Part shown: positions 34,690 through 45,782 of the stretch, one piece after another
Layout of the letters: each line of letters opens with the position of its first letter
Numbering within the stretch: the first letter of the stretch is position 1
Origin: Pisolithus tinctorius
Lineage: Eukaryota > Basidiomycota > Agaricomycetes > Boletales > Pisolithaceae
DNA: 64,000 nt
Reading direction: 5' to 3'
Assembly (NCBI GenBank): GCA_024663395.1
Contig: JANFAH010000093.1
Span: forward strand, 1 to 64,000
Made by a program: the position numbers and the translations under genes
Notes under the pieces: generated by a model
Databases searched by the model: none
What the model saw: only the letters and a program-made list of their open reading frames with translations
What the model was told of the DNA's origin: nothing

Positions 34690-36950
34690 GGCCCACCCTT
34701 GAGGTCTCGTCGTTGTATCTCGTGTGTTGCCATTCCGTTTCTCTTGCCTTTCGGGTCCTTGGTTTCCTTCACTCAGCCCTCGCTGGGGACGCCTCATTCA
34801 TCTAATTCCGTTCCGTGCGGATGTTATAGAGATATGACCATTTTTGTGTTAGGAGTGCTGTGCGATGCTTTTGTGTATACCTCGTGACTGGGTGGTCAGG
34901 TTAGTGCGGTGCCCTTTTCTCTGCACACTCAGAGGTGTTCCCTACGATCTCCCAGTGTTTTTTGTTGATCCCCCCAGCCGTTGTCGTTCAGGCGACTCTC
35001 CTCTCCCCACCTTTGAGGGCTTGAGATCGTATCTCACGCGTTTCTCCGCCGTTCCTCTCGTTTTCTGGGCGGTTTGTTCCCCTCGCTTAACCATTCCTGG
35101 GGATACCTTTTTAATCCAGTTCCGCGCAGCCATTGTCAAGATATGCCTGTGTTTGTATTCAGAGGGTGGTGAGGCAACTTTGGGTATAGCTCTGGATTGG
35201 GTGGTCGAAATGGCGTGGTTCCTTTTTCTGGTGTACGTCTGTGTGTTCCCTACCATCTACCATAATTTGGTGTTGATCCCCCAGCTGTTGTCACTCGAGG
35301 GTCTCCCCTCTCCTTCCCCCAGGTGATACCTCACCGGTGCGTACGCAATAGCTCGCCCGTTTCTCTGTCCTACTTCTCTCTTTTCCAGATTATGATACTA
35401 CTCGACGAGGCCTTTCGAATGGTGTGTATTTCATGTGTTTTATTTCTGTTGCTTTCCTTTCTGACTTACAACTATTGCGTTTTTGCCTCGTAGTCCGCAT
35501 TTTTGCATGCCTAGTCAGCACCCAGCAATACACGTGCATACAACTTTTTATTATACAAACACAATAGACGACTTGCAGCTTAGCCAGAGACGACAGACAG
35601 TTGGAGCAGGCATCTGTGGGCTTAGGGCCTAAGATAACAAGGGATGTATTGTACAAAACACGTGCATGTCAGACTTGGAAGACACCAAACACTGCAAAAA
35701 GATGCGGTTGGTATGTCACGTGACATCACGTGACGTGTCGGTTGAGCAAGGGAAGCTTGTCAGAAGTCACCAACTAGCAAGCAAGTCAGCATTCCTGGTC
35801 TCGTTGCAGTAGCAAAGGAAGCCCTAGTCTTTTGAGGAGGCCTCAGGTCATGTACGAAGGTGCTTGCAATGTTTTATAAGTCGTATCTAGCCATGGGGGA
35901 GTGCCACCTCGTCGGACGGCCGCGTCGTACTACCCACTGGATAGGAGGTAGCTCGCGAGGTCACCGGACGAACCCTACGGGATTGTGTAGACAACTGGAC
36001 TGCACTGATCGGTAACCAGCTTGTGTGTGCACATCGCTCACCACAATCTCACTGAGCCGCGCTGTCTCCTCGGTTGAGGTCGCCCCCATCCTCGTCTGAA
36101 CGCCTCCCCGACTCGGACAAGAAACCACGCTAGTGAATCACATTACTTGGCCAGCAGTAGGAACATACCAAACTCTCACTTAGGTACAGGATGACGACCC
36201 TGGTTCTGGCCCTGTGGTTGTATCTCGCACGTTTCTACAGCAGTCCTCGCTTTTCTGGTCGCATGGCCCCTTTCTTGTACCCTTTCTAGGGATCCTGCCT
36301 TCATCTAATTCCGCGCAGCTGTCGTGGAGGTATTCTGCGTTTTGTGGATGGAGGCACCTTGGGACAGTTTTGGAGATCTCGAAGCCGATTTCACGCCGCT
36401 TCGTCGCCGGATCTCGCATCTTTTGGAGCTGTATACTACCCAACCAGGGCGTTCAAACGCCATATCATTTCGTGCGTAGAGGCACCTTCGCACAAATTTA
36501 TCAAATATCTTGGGACCGGGTGCACGGGTTCATTCCGTTTCTTTTGCGCGGCGTTCTCCATGTTCCCCTCCGCTATCCCCACTAGTGACATGCGACTTCG
36601 AGTGCTCTTCGTTGTTAGGCGGACTCCCCTCCCCTGGACACTGCCTCGTGTATCTCGCCCGTTTCGCCGCCGGCCTCTTGTTTTTTGGGGGATGTCGTAC
36701 TACCCAGTGAGGGCTTTTGAACATTGTATGCTACATCATAGTAGCTGTAGAGGTTGCGGAGATGTTCCGCGTTTCGTGGGCGGGGAAACCTTCAGACAAG
36801 TTTGCGAATGTTTTGGGACCGCGTGCACGACATGCCTTTTTTCCCGTGCTCTGTCTGTTCTGGTTTGGTGGCATTTCAAGCAGTTGTTGTTCGACACTCA
36901 CCCCTTACTCGCGCATTGCCATCCTTCGAGCCACCTTCGAGTTGACTGAG
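34690..36950. repeat. Degenerate tandem repeat array, units about 310-430 bases
   Basis: At least four diverged copies of one unit are visible on the plus strand. Units start near 34.70, 35.02, 36.21 and 36.64 kb, with a fragment near 35.34-35.42 kb. Each opens with a block like GTATCTCGCCCGTTTCTCCG followed by CCTCTCGTTTTCTGG. Each of the better copies ends with a block like GTTGATCCCCCAGC, then GGCGACTCTCCTCTCC. The 36-kb copies share TACTACCCA, a GAGGGC/CAGGGC-TTnnAAC block and TTGGGACCGnGTGCACG. One open frame (34865-35326) crosses two units in the same phase, 309 bases apart, repeating DWVV. Origin unknown: decayed gene copies or a decayed transposon are both possible. Confidence 0.6.
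35715..35734. promoter_or_regulatory. Two tandem CACGTG palindromes
   Basis: Two copies of TCACGTGAC lie head to tail with a 10-base period, inside the repeat region. CACGTG is the core site for basic helix-loop-helix factors. With no gene within 2.9 kb downstream, a role is only a guess. Confidence 0.3.
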
Positions 36951-38682
36951 GACAGTCAGGTTTACAGAAGAATCTGACAAGATTGAGACTATTCGAGTCA
37001 AATCCAAGGTGCACACAAATCCCAGCAGGATCTTCCTCGAATACTAGTCATGAGTGTGATAACATTTGACTTCTCAGAAAGCTTGACGAACATCTGTTCC
37101 AGCAACACCCAGTAAACACTTGCGAAATGAATATCAGTAATTGGAGGACCAGAAAACGGAACATTGGTGGTATTATATCAAGACTTGCCGGGATACATAT
37201 ACTTGGTAACTTCTGTCATATGTCATGTTGTAATCATTCGCTTCAGTATTGGTTGATGTTGGGTATCGTTGTGTATATTATTTTGCGCATGCGTCACTGC
37301 GAGTAAACAAGGTGCCTGCTGTTCGCAACGGTCTTATTCTGGTTTCATGTCAAACGCTCCTGACTGCGGATGTAAGGTTAATATCACGTGATGATTTTGC
37401 GTGTTGAAGCGGAGCCTTAATTTCAGCGGTTGCACACACCAACCGTGCCGTGTTCACCCCACTGGATTTTCTATCCATTCTGCACCTTTCATCCCAGCGT
37501 CGCTCTGGTATACTCACTTCGTCACTTTACATCTAGCAGATTCTTGCAACCTGTTCTATGTGTGCTTTTCTACAGTCCCATTTCAATTATTTAATTGAAT
37601 GTTCGGTAGTGGGTATGATATCGACAGCAGTTTCTGACTGCAAACTCCCTACCCAGGTGCCAATGCTATTTTTGGCATAGCAGGACCCCCCAAGCCGCCT
37701 TTGGTAGGGGCATCATATCAGAATTCCTTCAGCGGTAAAACCCTATGGTCTCGCGGGTTGGGGGGTTCTGCGCGGAACTCCCGACTCACCGCACGAAAGG
37801 TACTGCTAGGACACCCAGTCGCCTCCGTTTTTGGGCAATGTTAGTCAGTTTGCAATTGTGACATGCTATGTACTGCGTATGTAGTACCTGAGAGGCTGCC
37901 ATGACGAGATGGATCGATCTGCAGGGTGGCCTGTGGGGAGCCGTGGTTACAAAGGGAAGCACCTAATGCAGTAGCTGCGATCGTCTTTCACCGCCAGTGA
38001 CCCTTAGCAGTGACTATATACGTGGCCGACGCACGGCTGTGTGGGAAAAGCGGAAGATTTTCATGAAAAGAATGTATTCTGACCATGAAAGGAAGACATT
38101 TACGCGAACATATCCAATGAAGTCGGTCCGACATTTGTTCTGGGTGATACCCTACAATCATTATTAGCTCGAGGAGCAATACACTTGATGAAGGTCACCC
38201 AAGAGGAAGGGAAGAAAGACAGAGGCTTGCTTCCTTTCGTGGGCATCATCCAGGTGGCCAAGATTTGTCATTTCAACTACACAAAACGATTTCAAATGAA
38301 GCCCATGTGCTTTACGCTTCACCTCGCTTCACGCGCGTCCGGCTTTTCCGTTTAATATGGTCAAGCTTCAAGCTCCAGGTTGACGCCACTGTCATAACAT
38401 TGAATCCTATTACACTGCCCTGCCATCACACGGGACGTGGGTTGACCCCCATTTGGAGGGGTGGCCGTTCAGCCTCGAGGCAAATATTGAGGGGTCCCGG
38501 TACAATTACCTAACTTGTCATGGCGAGAGTGGGATGTCAAGTCCGCGGAATGTCGGGCGCGACCATGGTGGGCGTATCTTAGGCGGGGGTATATAACCGT
38601 CCCTTGTGTTGCCTTCCCCTCCTCGTCCCCGGTCTCCCTCCTCCTTCCTCTCAAGTCTCGACACGCTCTTTACTTGGTAGTC
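36951..38682. other. Spacer upstream of the P450 gene
   Basis: About 1.7 kb. Apart from the TATA box close to the P450 start I see no gene. Another TCACGTGA lies near 37384-37391. Confidence 0.5.
38590..38596 (+). promoter_or_regulatory. TATA box of the P450 gene
   Basis: TATATAA sits 87 bases upstream of the P450 start codon. A CT-rich stretch (CCCTCCTCGTCCCCGGTCTC) follows it, typical of fungal core promoters with a short leader. Confidence 0.6.
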
Positions 38683-40812
38683 ATGATTACCTCCGTCACA
38701 TGGCTGGATCTCTGTCTGGCAGGCGTTGGTGTTTATCTTATCAGACAGATCGTCTCGAAGAAGAAGCCAGCTCCCTTTCCCCCAGGTCCGAAGCCGCTGC
38801 CACTCCTTGGAAACATGTTGGACATGCCTTCTGTAAAGCCATGGCTCACCTTTTCCGACTGGGCTAGCAAGTTTGGTGCGTATGTCCGTCGTAAACATGT
38901 CCTACCAACTCCCTGATCTCGTGCATCTCTCCACAGGCGATATATCACACTTGGAAATATTTGGCCAACATATCGTCGTCCTCAACTCTGCAAAGACTGC
39001 CGTCGAAATGCTCGACAGGAAGAGTTCCATCTACTCCGACCGTCCGGTCCTCCCAATGGGTGGTGAGCTGGTTGGATGGAGAAATACCCTCGTCCTCTTG
39101 CCATATGGTGATAACTTCCGCGAATACCGCAGGAACTTTCATCGCGTTATTGGCAGTCGTGCAGCCATGTCCGTATACCATGCCATCGAAGAAGAGGAGA
39201 CCCACAAGTTCTTGCAGCGCGTCTTGACCAAGCCTGCCGACTTGTCTGCCCACGTGCGCACGTGAGACCGGTCTGATACATGTCCCTTTTTCTCTCCTTG
39301 ACTTACCTTTCCCTACAGAACTGCAGGGGCTATCATCTTGCGAATCTCACACGGATACCACATCCAGGAGGATGGCGATCCTTTCGTGAGTCTCGCGGAC
39401 ACGGCTGTGGATCAATTTTCTCGATCCACTGCTACGGGTGCTTTCATGGTTGACCTCATCCCAGCTTGTAAGTTACTGGCCAGTGCCCCATGGTAGTTGT
39501 TTAATTTTTTTGTCAGTGGCTTACGTTCCAGAGTGGTTCCCTGGCGCAAGCTTTCAGCGTAAAGCCAGAGAATGGCGTGCCACTCTCCACGAAATGGTTA
39601 ACCAACCATACAAGTTTGTCCAGGATCAGATGGTAAGCAAACCATAGGAAGACCGCATGACGTTACTCATGATGCCCACTAGGCTGCTGGCATTGCTCCT
39701 AAATCATTCACCTCAAACTTGCTGGAGGGTAGAACATTGACTGAGGAAGAAGAGCACATTATTAAGTGGTCCGGTGCTTCCTTGTATAGCGGTATGTTGC
39801 CGGTAGTTCCTGCTCATTTTTAGTGCTCATGTCCGACGTTACAGGCGGTGCTGATACAGTGAGCAGTGTGATTCCTTCCTTTCTTTAACAGCCTGATATT
39901 TTGCAGACAGTTTCTGCCATTTATGGATTTTTCTTGGCTATGACGCTCTATCCAGAGGCTCAAAAGAAGGCTCAGGCAGAGATAGATGCTGTCGTTGGTT
40001 CTGACCGTCTCCCCACCTTTGCTGATCGCGAATCTCTTCCTTACGCCGAGGCTCTTGTCAAGGAAGTCTTACGCTGGTGTCCCGTCGTACCCATCGGTAC
40101 GACCCATCTATGGTCTGCTAATCTAAACTGATCTTTCTACAGTGGTACCGCACCGCGTCACTGCTGACGACATTCACAATGGTTATTACATTCCCAAGGG
40201 AACTCTGGTACTGGCCAATGCCTGGTAGGTCGTCTATTGCAGCTCGAACATTCTGACACATGATAGACCACCTCTCTTTGCATAGGTACATGTTACGTGA
40301 CCCTTCCATTTATCCCGACCCCATGAATTTCAATCCCGATCGTTTCCTTCCCTCAGGGGGTAAGGAGCCACCAACCGATCCCCGCGACATCTGCTTTGGA
40401 TTTGGACGACGGTGAGCTAGCCAAATGCGATTGGTTTTTCATTCCCACCCTGACGTCGTGTCTTGCAGCATTTGCCCTGGTCAGTGTGGTCTCAGAACAA
40501 TATCTATGGTTGAATGAGGCTGTGATGCTAACAAATTTGGTATTTACAGGTATGCACCTTGCCGATGCTTCGGTATGGCTGTCGGCAGTCATGTCACTCG
40601 CTGTCTTCAATGTTTCGAAAGTGGTTGAGAACGGGGTTGAAATCACCCCGGAAGTTGATCCGTCAAGTGGTACTATCAGGTGCGAAGCCTTCATTTCCTA
40701 CGAAATTTCAATCTGAGCAACTTTCACTAGCCATCCCAAACCATTCAAGTGCTCCATCAAACCCCGGTCTGCGAAGGCTCTTGAGCTTATCCAGCAAACC
40801 CCTCACTACTGA
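38683..40812 (+). CDS. Cytochrome P450 monooxygenase
   Basis: A microsomal-type P450. Start ATG 38683; the N-terminus ([20 protein letters not shown]) is a membrane anchor followed by the proline-rich hinge [15 protein letters not shown]. The I-helix oxygen-binding site (GGADTTVSA) is built from a 14-base exon (39845-39858). The K-helix is KEVLRW, the PERF region is [10 protein letters not shown] and the heme loop FGFGRRICPG, split by an intron, carries the heme-ligand Cys. The tail reads [19 protein letters not shown] and stops at TGA 40810-40812. About a dozen GT-AG introns. Overall it resembles the O-methylsterigmatocystin-oxidoreductase-like P450s expanded in Agaricomycetes; substrate unknown. 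It lies alone in a gene-poor stretch, not in an evident cluster. Confidence 0.93.
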
Positions 40813-43404
40813 TCGCATTCGCTCTGTGCTTCTCAGAAGGAATCGGGCTATCGATTATACCAAACCCACTATCTACCCATTCACCTCATGTACGATATAC
40901 CTCACTCTTGGTTACATACCTGCTTGCAATACAGACTCCATCCGCGCTTCATCTTCAAAAATTGTCCTTGGATACCCACGTTGTCACCCCCCCGCTGCCG
41001 CATCTCTGGTTGTGCTTCCAATTTAACAGCGGGAATACTGACCATGTCTGTTTCCCAGTCATGCCAATCTCTTGACGTGGAAATGCCTGTTTGGGTTCTC
41101 TGCCACAATGTTAATGAGAACTCCACGGATGGTCCGGCAACAGGTCGTCAAGCGCGCCAAGTGTTGTCAGGTACAACTAGGGGAGCAACTGTTTTGGAGC
41201 CCTTTTTTTTTTCAACAACGGCCCACACGGAGTGGCGGCTTTCGGCGATATCCTTCTCTGCTATTACTGTGTCGCCGCTTCTACTTTGCTGACCTGAGTC
41301 GAGGTTGGCACGGAGGTCGGTCCGAGGCTTCCCGTCCTGATTCCAAAATTGTGCCCTTTGCGAACGCACAGAACGCTATTATAGAAAGACGCAAACAATG
41401 CGGGATCCTGCACCGCCAAGCTTAACCTGCAAGGGTGTTGCTTCTAGCGGCAAAACTTGCCCTGGCCGACATCGCATCATCTAGGCTCATTCAGGCCGCC
41501 CCCGTCCTGGCCAAACCGAATGGCCAACCACGAAAAAAACCGCAGTAATTTGAAGTAAGCAGCTCAGGCCGCCGCGCAAGCCACATGATGGATTTCGACT
41601 GCCTCGGAAAAATTTTGCTATGATAGGCAATAAAATCCAAATCTGATACTTAATCTCGTTAAGCCACCGTAGTTGGCTGCGGGGTTTATGTACCTTTATA
41701 ATTATTAGGCATTTTACGGCCGTCTCTGCATGCGTGTTGCAATGCGAGGCTATGAGATGGCGGGATGTAGACAAGATGCAGATGGGAAGCATGTCACTTG
41801 CAACCGAGGCTGTGAGGCTCTGTTGATAAGTCATAAGCGCCCGTAGCAACGTCGACATGCGCAGAGGAACGAGCCAGTTCCCATCATCATGGGAACACTC
41901 TTACGACTGCTGCCGCGATCATGTCTGACAGGATGGATGACTATGGCGTTACATAACAGATCGCAGGCCCATTGCAAAACCAAACTAAGTACATAGAGCA
42001 AAGTCAACGGAGAAATTTGCCCTGCCGGCAGCATAATGCGTTCTGATAGGCTCTAAGGCGATAAGCAAACACAAGCACCTACCACCGCCGTTCCGGCGAA
42101 GGGACTTTCCAGGGTGAGCATCGGGCAGGCGGTTCGTATAGAAGGGTTAGGAAGTGCATTTATTCTGAGGTTAATCACAGGCCAATCTGATAAGTCTTTC
42201 TCGATGCTTAACACCTCACGAGATGGACCCCGTGCAGATTTTGAGAAACGGAGATTCTCACCTTGTTTCGATTAGTGAACTTGTTTGTCAGAAGCCGGGC
42301 TAATCTGCAACGCCACCGTGCGATACACGTCCCCACCCAACCGCGCTTCCGCGGAACCTGTAAGAGTGTGAGAGGTTCTCAATGGCAAGGTTCAATACTT
42401 GGAGGGCGGCAATCAGCTGTGGGGGTAAATCGCCACCCATCATAATGCAATGACAATTGACATCGAAACCCCTAGCGTCCCAAGCATTCCACCTGTATTA
42501 GGAACGTTTCATGTGCACTCTCCTTGATTGTGGCGAGGGGTAGAATGGCATGCTGTAGGGCGACCACAAGTGCCATCCTGTGTATTACATAGGTGCGGTA
42601 CATACCTGTGTGCCCTACTTATGGTTAGTACGCTGGTCCATTCAAAACGAGGATAACTCCCAGAAGTGCTAACTCGTCCCTGACTGAAACATTGTTCTTA
42701 TCCGGTGCAGAAATTGTCCAGTTCGTCCAGTTAAATGCACGTACCATGATAAGAATCTCTCCGATCCTCGGACTCGGTCGGATTCAAGCGGAGCAGATTC
42801 AGTGTTTTAATGTTAGACCGTAAGTGGGTCCCGGTGCTGTATGCACAAATTCTCCGCTTAGACAGCTATAGTGTTTAATGCAAGGAATATTCGCCGCCGG
42901 ATTCCCCACAAGGTAGGATTGCGCCATATCAGCAGATGTGTATACTGGAACGGGAACAACTCGGTGTTGGCTGCCGTGTAGCACATGCCAGCATAGTAAC
43001 TATTCCTTTTGCGCCTTGCCTCGTGGTGACTATTGACCAGCTCTGCCACGTGAACGCGGAGGCCGATATAATTACGCACCGAAGTAGCAGTCACCCATCA
43101 GCTTCACTGCTTCTTGTCTTGCTCGTGTGGATAGATGCATATTCGTAATTTGTGAAGTCATTGGCACAACTCATCACATATGTATCCTTCGGTCTTGTGT
43201 CGGGTACGATATGATATCTTCTTTGCCACGTTTTCGGTGGTGATAGGAATAGCCGTCCGACTTCTGGAACTACGGGCAGAAAATGTGCCCTCCAGGGATA
43301 CCGAGGTACGTGTCACCGCAACAGATATTTCCCGCCATAATCGGGTCGTCTTCACGACGGACGCCATCCGGCAACAGCAAGAAGAACCACCAGAGAAGGA
43401 AAAC
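40813..43404. other. Gene-poor region between P450 and the Shg1-like gene
   Basis: About 2.6 kb. Only short unrelated open frames are seen, with a T-run near 41205-41215. No RNA gene or clear repeat is recognised. Confidence 0.5.
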
Positions 43405-44082
43405 TCAGTGCCGTCGAGTCTCCGCAATATCGCCATTTGGGAGAGCGAGCTTGGCTACTGGAGCAGCCTTGCTGGCATCCTCTTTCGTCAGGTCAGCAGA
43501 ACCTTTCAGAAGAATGTCAGCAAGCAGAAGAAATGAATTCGTAAATTGGGCCGGACCAGAGTTTTCGCGGCCTTTGATTTCGCCAAGAATGCGCTCGATG
43601 GAAGTACGGATATTGGCAACGAAGTCCGCCTCCGATAACAACGGCGCCTCCGCAACTGCTCGCTCGACGATTGGGTACCTGTTGTATATTGATTGTACAC
43701 TTAAGTTCTATCTGGAGATAATTTCGTTCCACGTGCGAACAGGGATTTTTACCTGTCTATTTCGCCCATGAGTTCACGGTGAACGGCGTCATGGGGCATA
43801 TGTATGAGTTTGGAGTCAGAGGCTAGCCGCTGTCGCGCGATATCCTCTATGCGGGACTTGAAAGCAGTGATTCTGTCCTATCAACAGAGACATGAATCGA
43901 ACACTCAGGACCACCGGTGATGGCGTACATTGTGCTGAAACTGAGACAGGAGTTCTCTTCGCAGCCGATCAAACTCTCCTGACTTTTTGAACCTGGTGCG
44001 CGATTTGAGTCTGGACGCAACGATAGTGGGGATTACGACGAACTCACTCGTCTACGAGCTGTTTTGGGCTTGTGGTGCTCAT
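43405..44082 (-). CDS. COMPASS component Shg1-like (BOD1/SHG1 domain) protein
   Basis: Shg1 is a small subunit of the Set1 histone H3 lysine 4 methyltransferase complex; the domain is shared with animal BOD1. Start ATG 44082. Four exons are assembled: MSTTSPKQLVDE, then FKKSGEFDRLRRELLSQFQH, then DRITAFKSRIEDIARQRLAS with KLIHMPHDAVHRELMGEID, and finally RYPIVERAVAEAPLLSEADF with ILGEIKGRENSGPAQFTNSF. The stop is at 43405-43407. The motif LVDEFKKSGEFDRLRRELL matches the family core, and all introns are GT-AG. The protein is short and helical, as expected. Divergent from HEM12 with 223 bases between starts. Confidence 0.78.
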
Positions 44083-44305
44083 GGTGCAGTACATAGTAGT
44101 GTTACAAGGCATAGACTAAGACAGAGTGAACGGTGTGAACAGCACAGCGCCCGGGTAGATGGTGACCAGATCATCAAACCAAGCGCGGACTCGGATGCTC
44201 CCATCAAACAACCTCTTCCTTTAACTCTTCCTGTCGCCATTGCAGCCCTCTGGAGCAGTGGTCAGAATATTTTAAAGGCCCTCAATCACGCTGCTACCAA
44301 CTGTA

Positions 44306-45533
44306 ATGAGCTACGACGACTTTCCGCCATTAAAAAATGATCTCCTCCTGAGGGCCGCACGGGGTGATCAGATCGAGCGTGCGCCAGTATGGGTCATGCG
44401 ACAAGCCGGGAGGTACCTGCCAGGCAAGCCTCTGCATCTCCACCGGATTGGCTAGCCCCCCCTAACCAGTGATATGATTGTCGTTCGTGGCGACAGAATT
44501 TAGAAAAGTACGAGAGGACCACGAATTTTTCGAGATCTGTAGGACTCCAGAGCTCGCAACCGAGATCACTCTCCAACCCATCCGGCGATATGCTGGACTC
44601 ATAGACGCCGCCATCATTTTCTCTGACATCCTCGTCATCCCGCAGGCCTTCGGTATGACGGTACTCATGACCCCGGGCCCGACTTTCCCCAATCCGCTCG
44701 AGACACCTGCGGACGTGGCGAAGTTGTCGGAGAAGGTGGACGTGGATAAAGAGCTTGGATATGTCTTCGAGGCGCTCAAGATGACACGACAAAAGTTGGA
44801 GGGCCAGGTTCCCCTCATTGGATTTTGCGGAGCCCCCTGGACGCTCATGGCTTACATGATCGAGGGCGGCTCAAGCAAGACGCTGCAAAAATCGAAAACA
44901 TGGCTTTTCAAGTACCCGGAGGAGTCGAAAGCACTTTTGAAACGCATCGCTGACGTCTGCGTGGACTTTTTAGTAGGCCAGGTGAAAGCAGGGGCACAGG
45001 TAGTTTTCACTCAACAAGGACTGATTGTCCGGACGAGATCATGACCTCATTTTCTTCTGTAGTTGCTCCAAGTGTTCGATTCCAACGCAGGGGACTTATC
45101 CCCTCACGACTTCGAAACTTTCTCGGTTCCCACATTGCGTCAAATATCCACTGGCGTGCGGGATCGCTTAACCGAGCTTGGGGTACCCCGTGTTCCGCTC
45201 ACTATTTTTGCTAAGGGAGCCTCTCCGGCTATTGCAGCTCGGTGTGGCTATGACACAGTAGGGTTAGACTGGACAGAAGACCCTCGCGACGTTGCCAAAA
45301 CCCTTGACATGGATGCATGCCTACAAGGAAACCTTGACCCTGTGGTGCTATATGGAGGGCGGGACGCCATAGAACGGGAGGTTAAGAGGATGTGTGCCGC
45401 CTTCCGGTCCGCCCGTGGTGGGGTCACCAGAGGATGGATCGCCAACCTTGGTCATGGGATCACTCCTGGGGTCGATCCGGAAGACCTCAAGTGGTTCTTC
45501 GAGTGTGTACACAAATATTCCGCCAGTGCTTAG
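44306..45533 (+). CDS. HEM12: Uroporphyrinogen decarboxylase
   Basis: A cytosolic heme-pathway enzyme that decarboxylates the four acetate side chains of uroporphyrinogen III to give coproporphyrinogen III. Start ATG 44306 ([20 protein letters not shown]). Family signatures: [14 protein letters not shown] near the start and [18 protein letters not shown] in the middle, then [43 protein letters not shown] and [20 protein letters not shown]. Three exons. The first intron (44424-44496) begins GC rather than GT and falls inside the conserved YLPEFRKVRE; the second (45000-45062) is GT-AG. Length is normal. Confidence 0.95.
44424..44496 (+). other. GC-AG intron in HEM12
   Basis: The exon ends CCAG and the intron begins GCAAGC and ends GACAG, 73 nt. 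Only this junction gives the conserved YLPEFRKVRE. A GTACCT 11 bases upstream would delete conserved residues. Confidence 0.8.
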
Positions 45534-45782
45534 TAGGCGGGAGGTGGACAGAAACACCCTCAGGGTTCCAGGGCATGCGATACAACAAATGTTCAGTGTT
45601 GTGTATTGTGAGGGGCAACGAGCCAAGTGCTGAGCTACAGGTGTGCTAGACAAGGAATGAATTCTCTTAAATACCCGCAGATTCCATCGGGAGAGGAGAG
45701 AGAGGGAGGGATGGAACAAGTCATAAATGAATGTAGAAACGGAAAGCATGCACATGAAAGCAAATTTGACAGAGATTCTGAA

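Noticed and set aside
37655..37685. Hairpin TGCTAT / ATAGCA as an RNA element or terminator
   Set aside because: The stem is only six pairs and no adjacent gene or RNA is apparent.
38683..40812. P450 as part of a secondary-metabolite cluster
   Set aside because: No synthase, transporter or other tailoring enzyme lies within the gene-poor flanks; the next genes are housekeeping.
41487..41858. 123-codon minus-strand open frame after the P450
   Set aside because: No recognisable content, no splice partners, mixed composition.
44412..44423. GTACCT as donor of the first HEM12 intron
   Set aside because: Using it would delete the conserved YLP before EFRKVRE; the GC donor 11 bases later keeps it.
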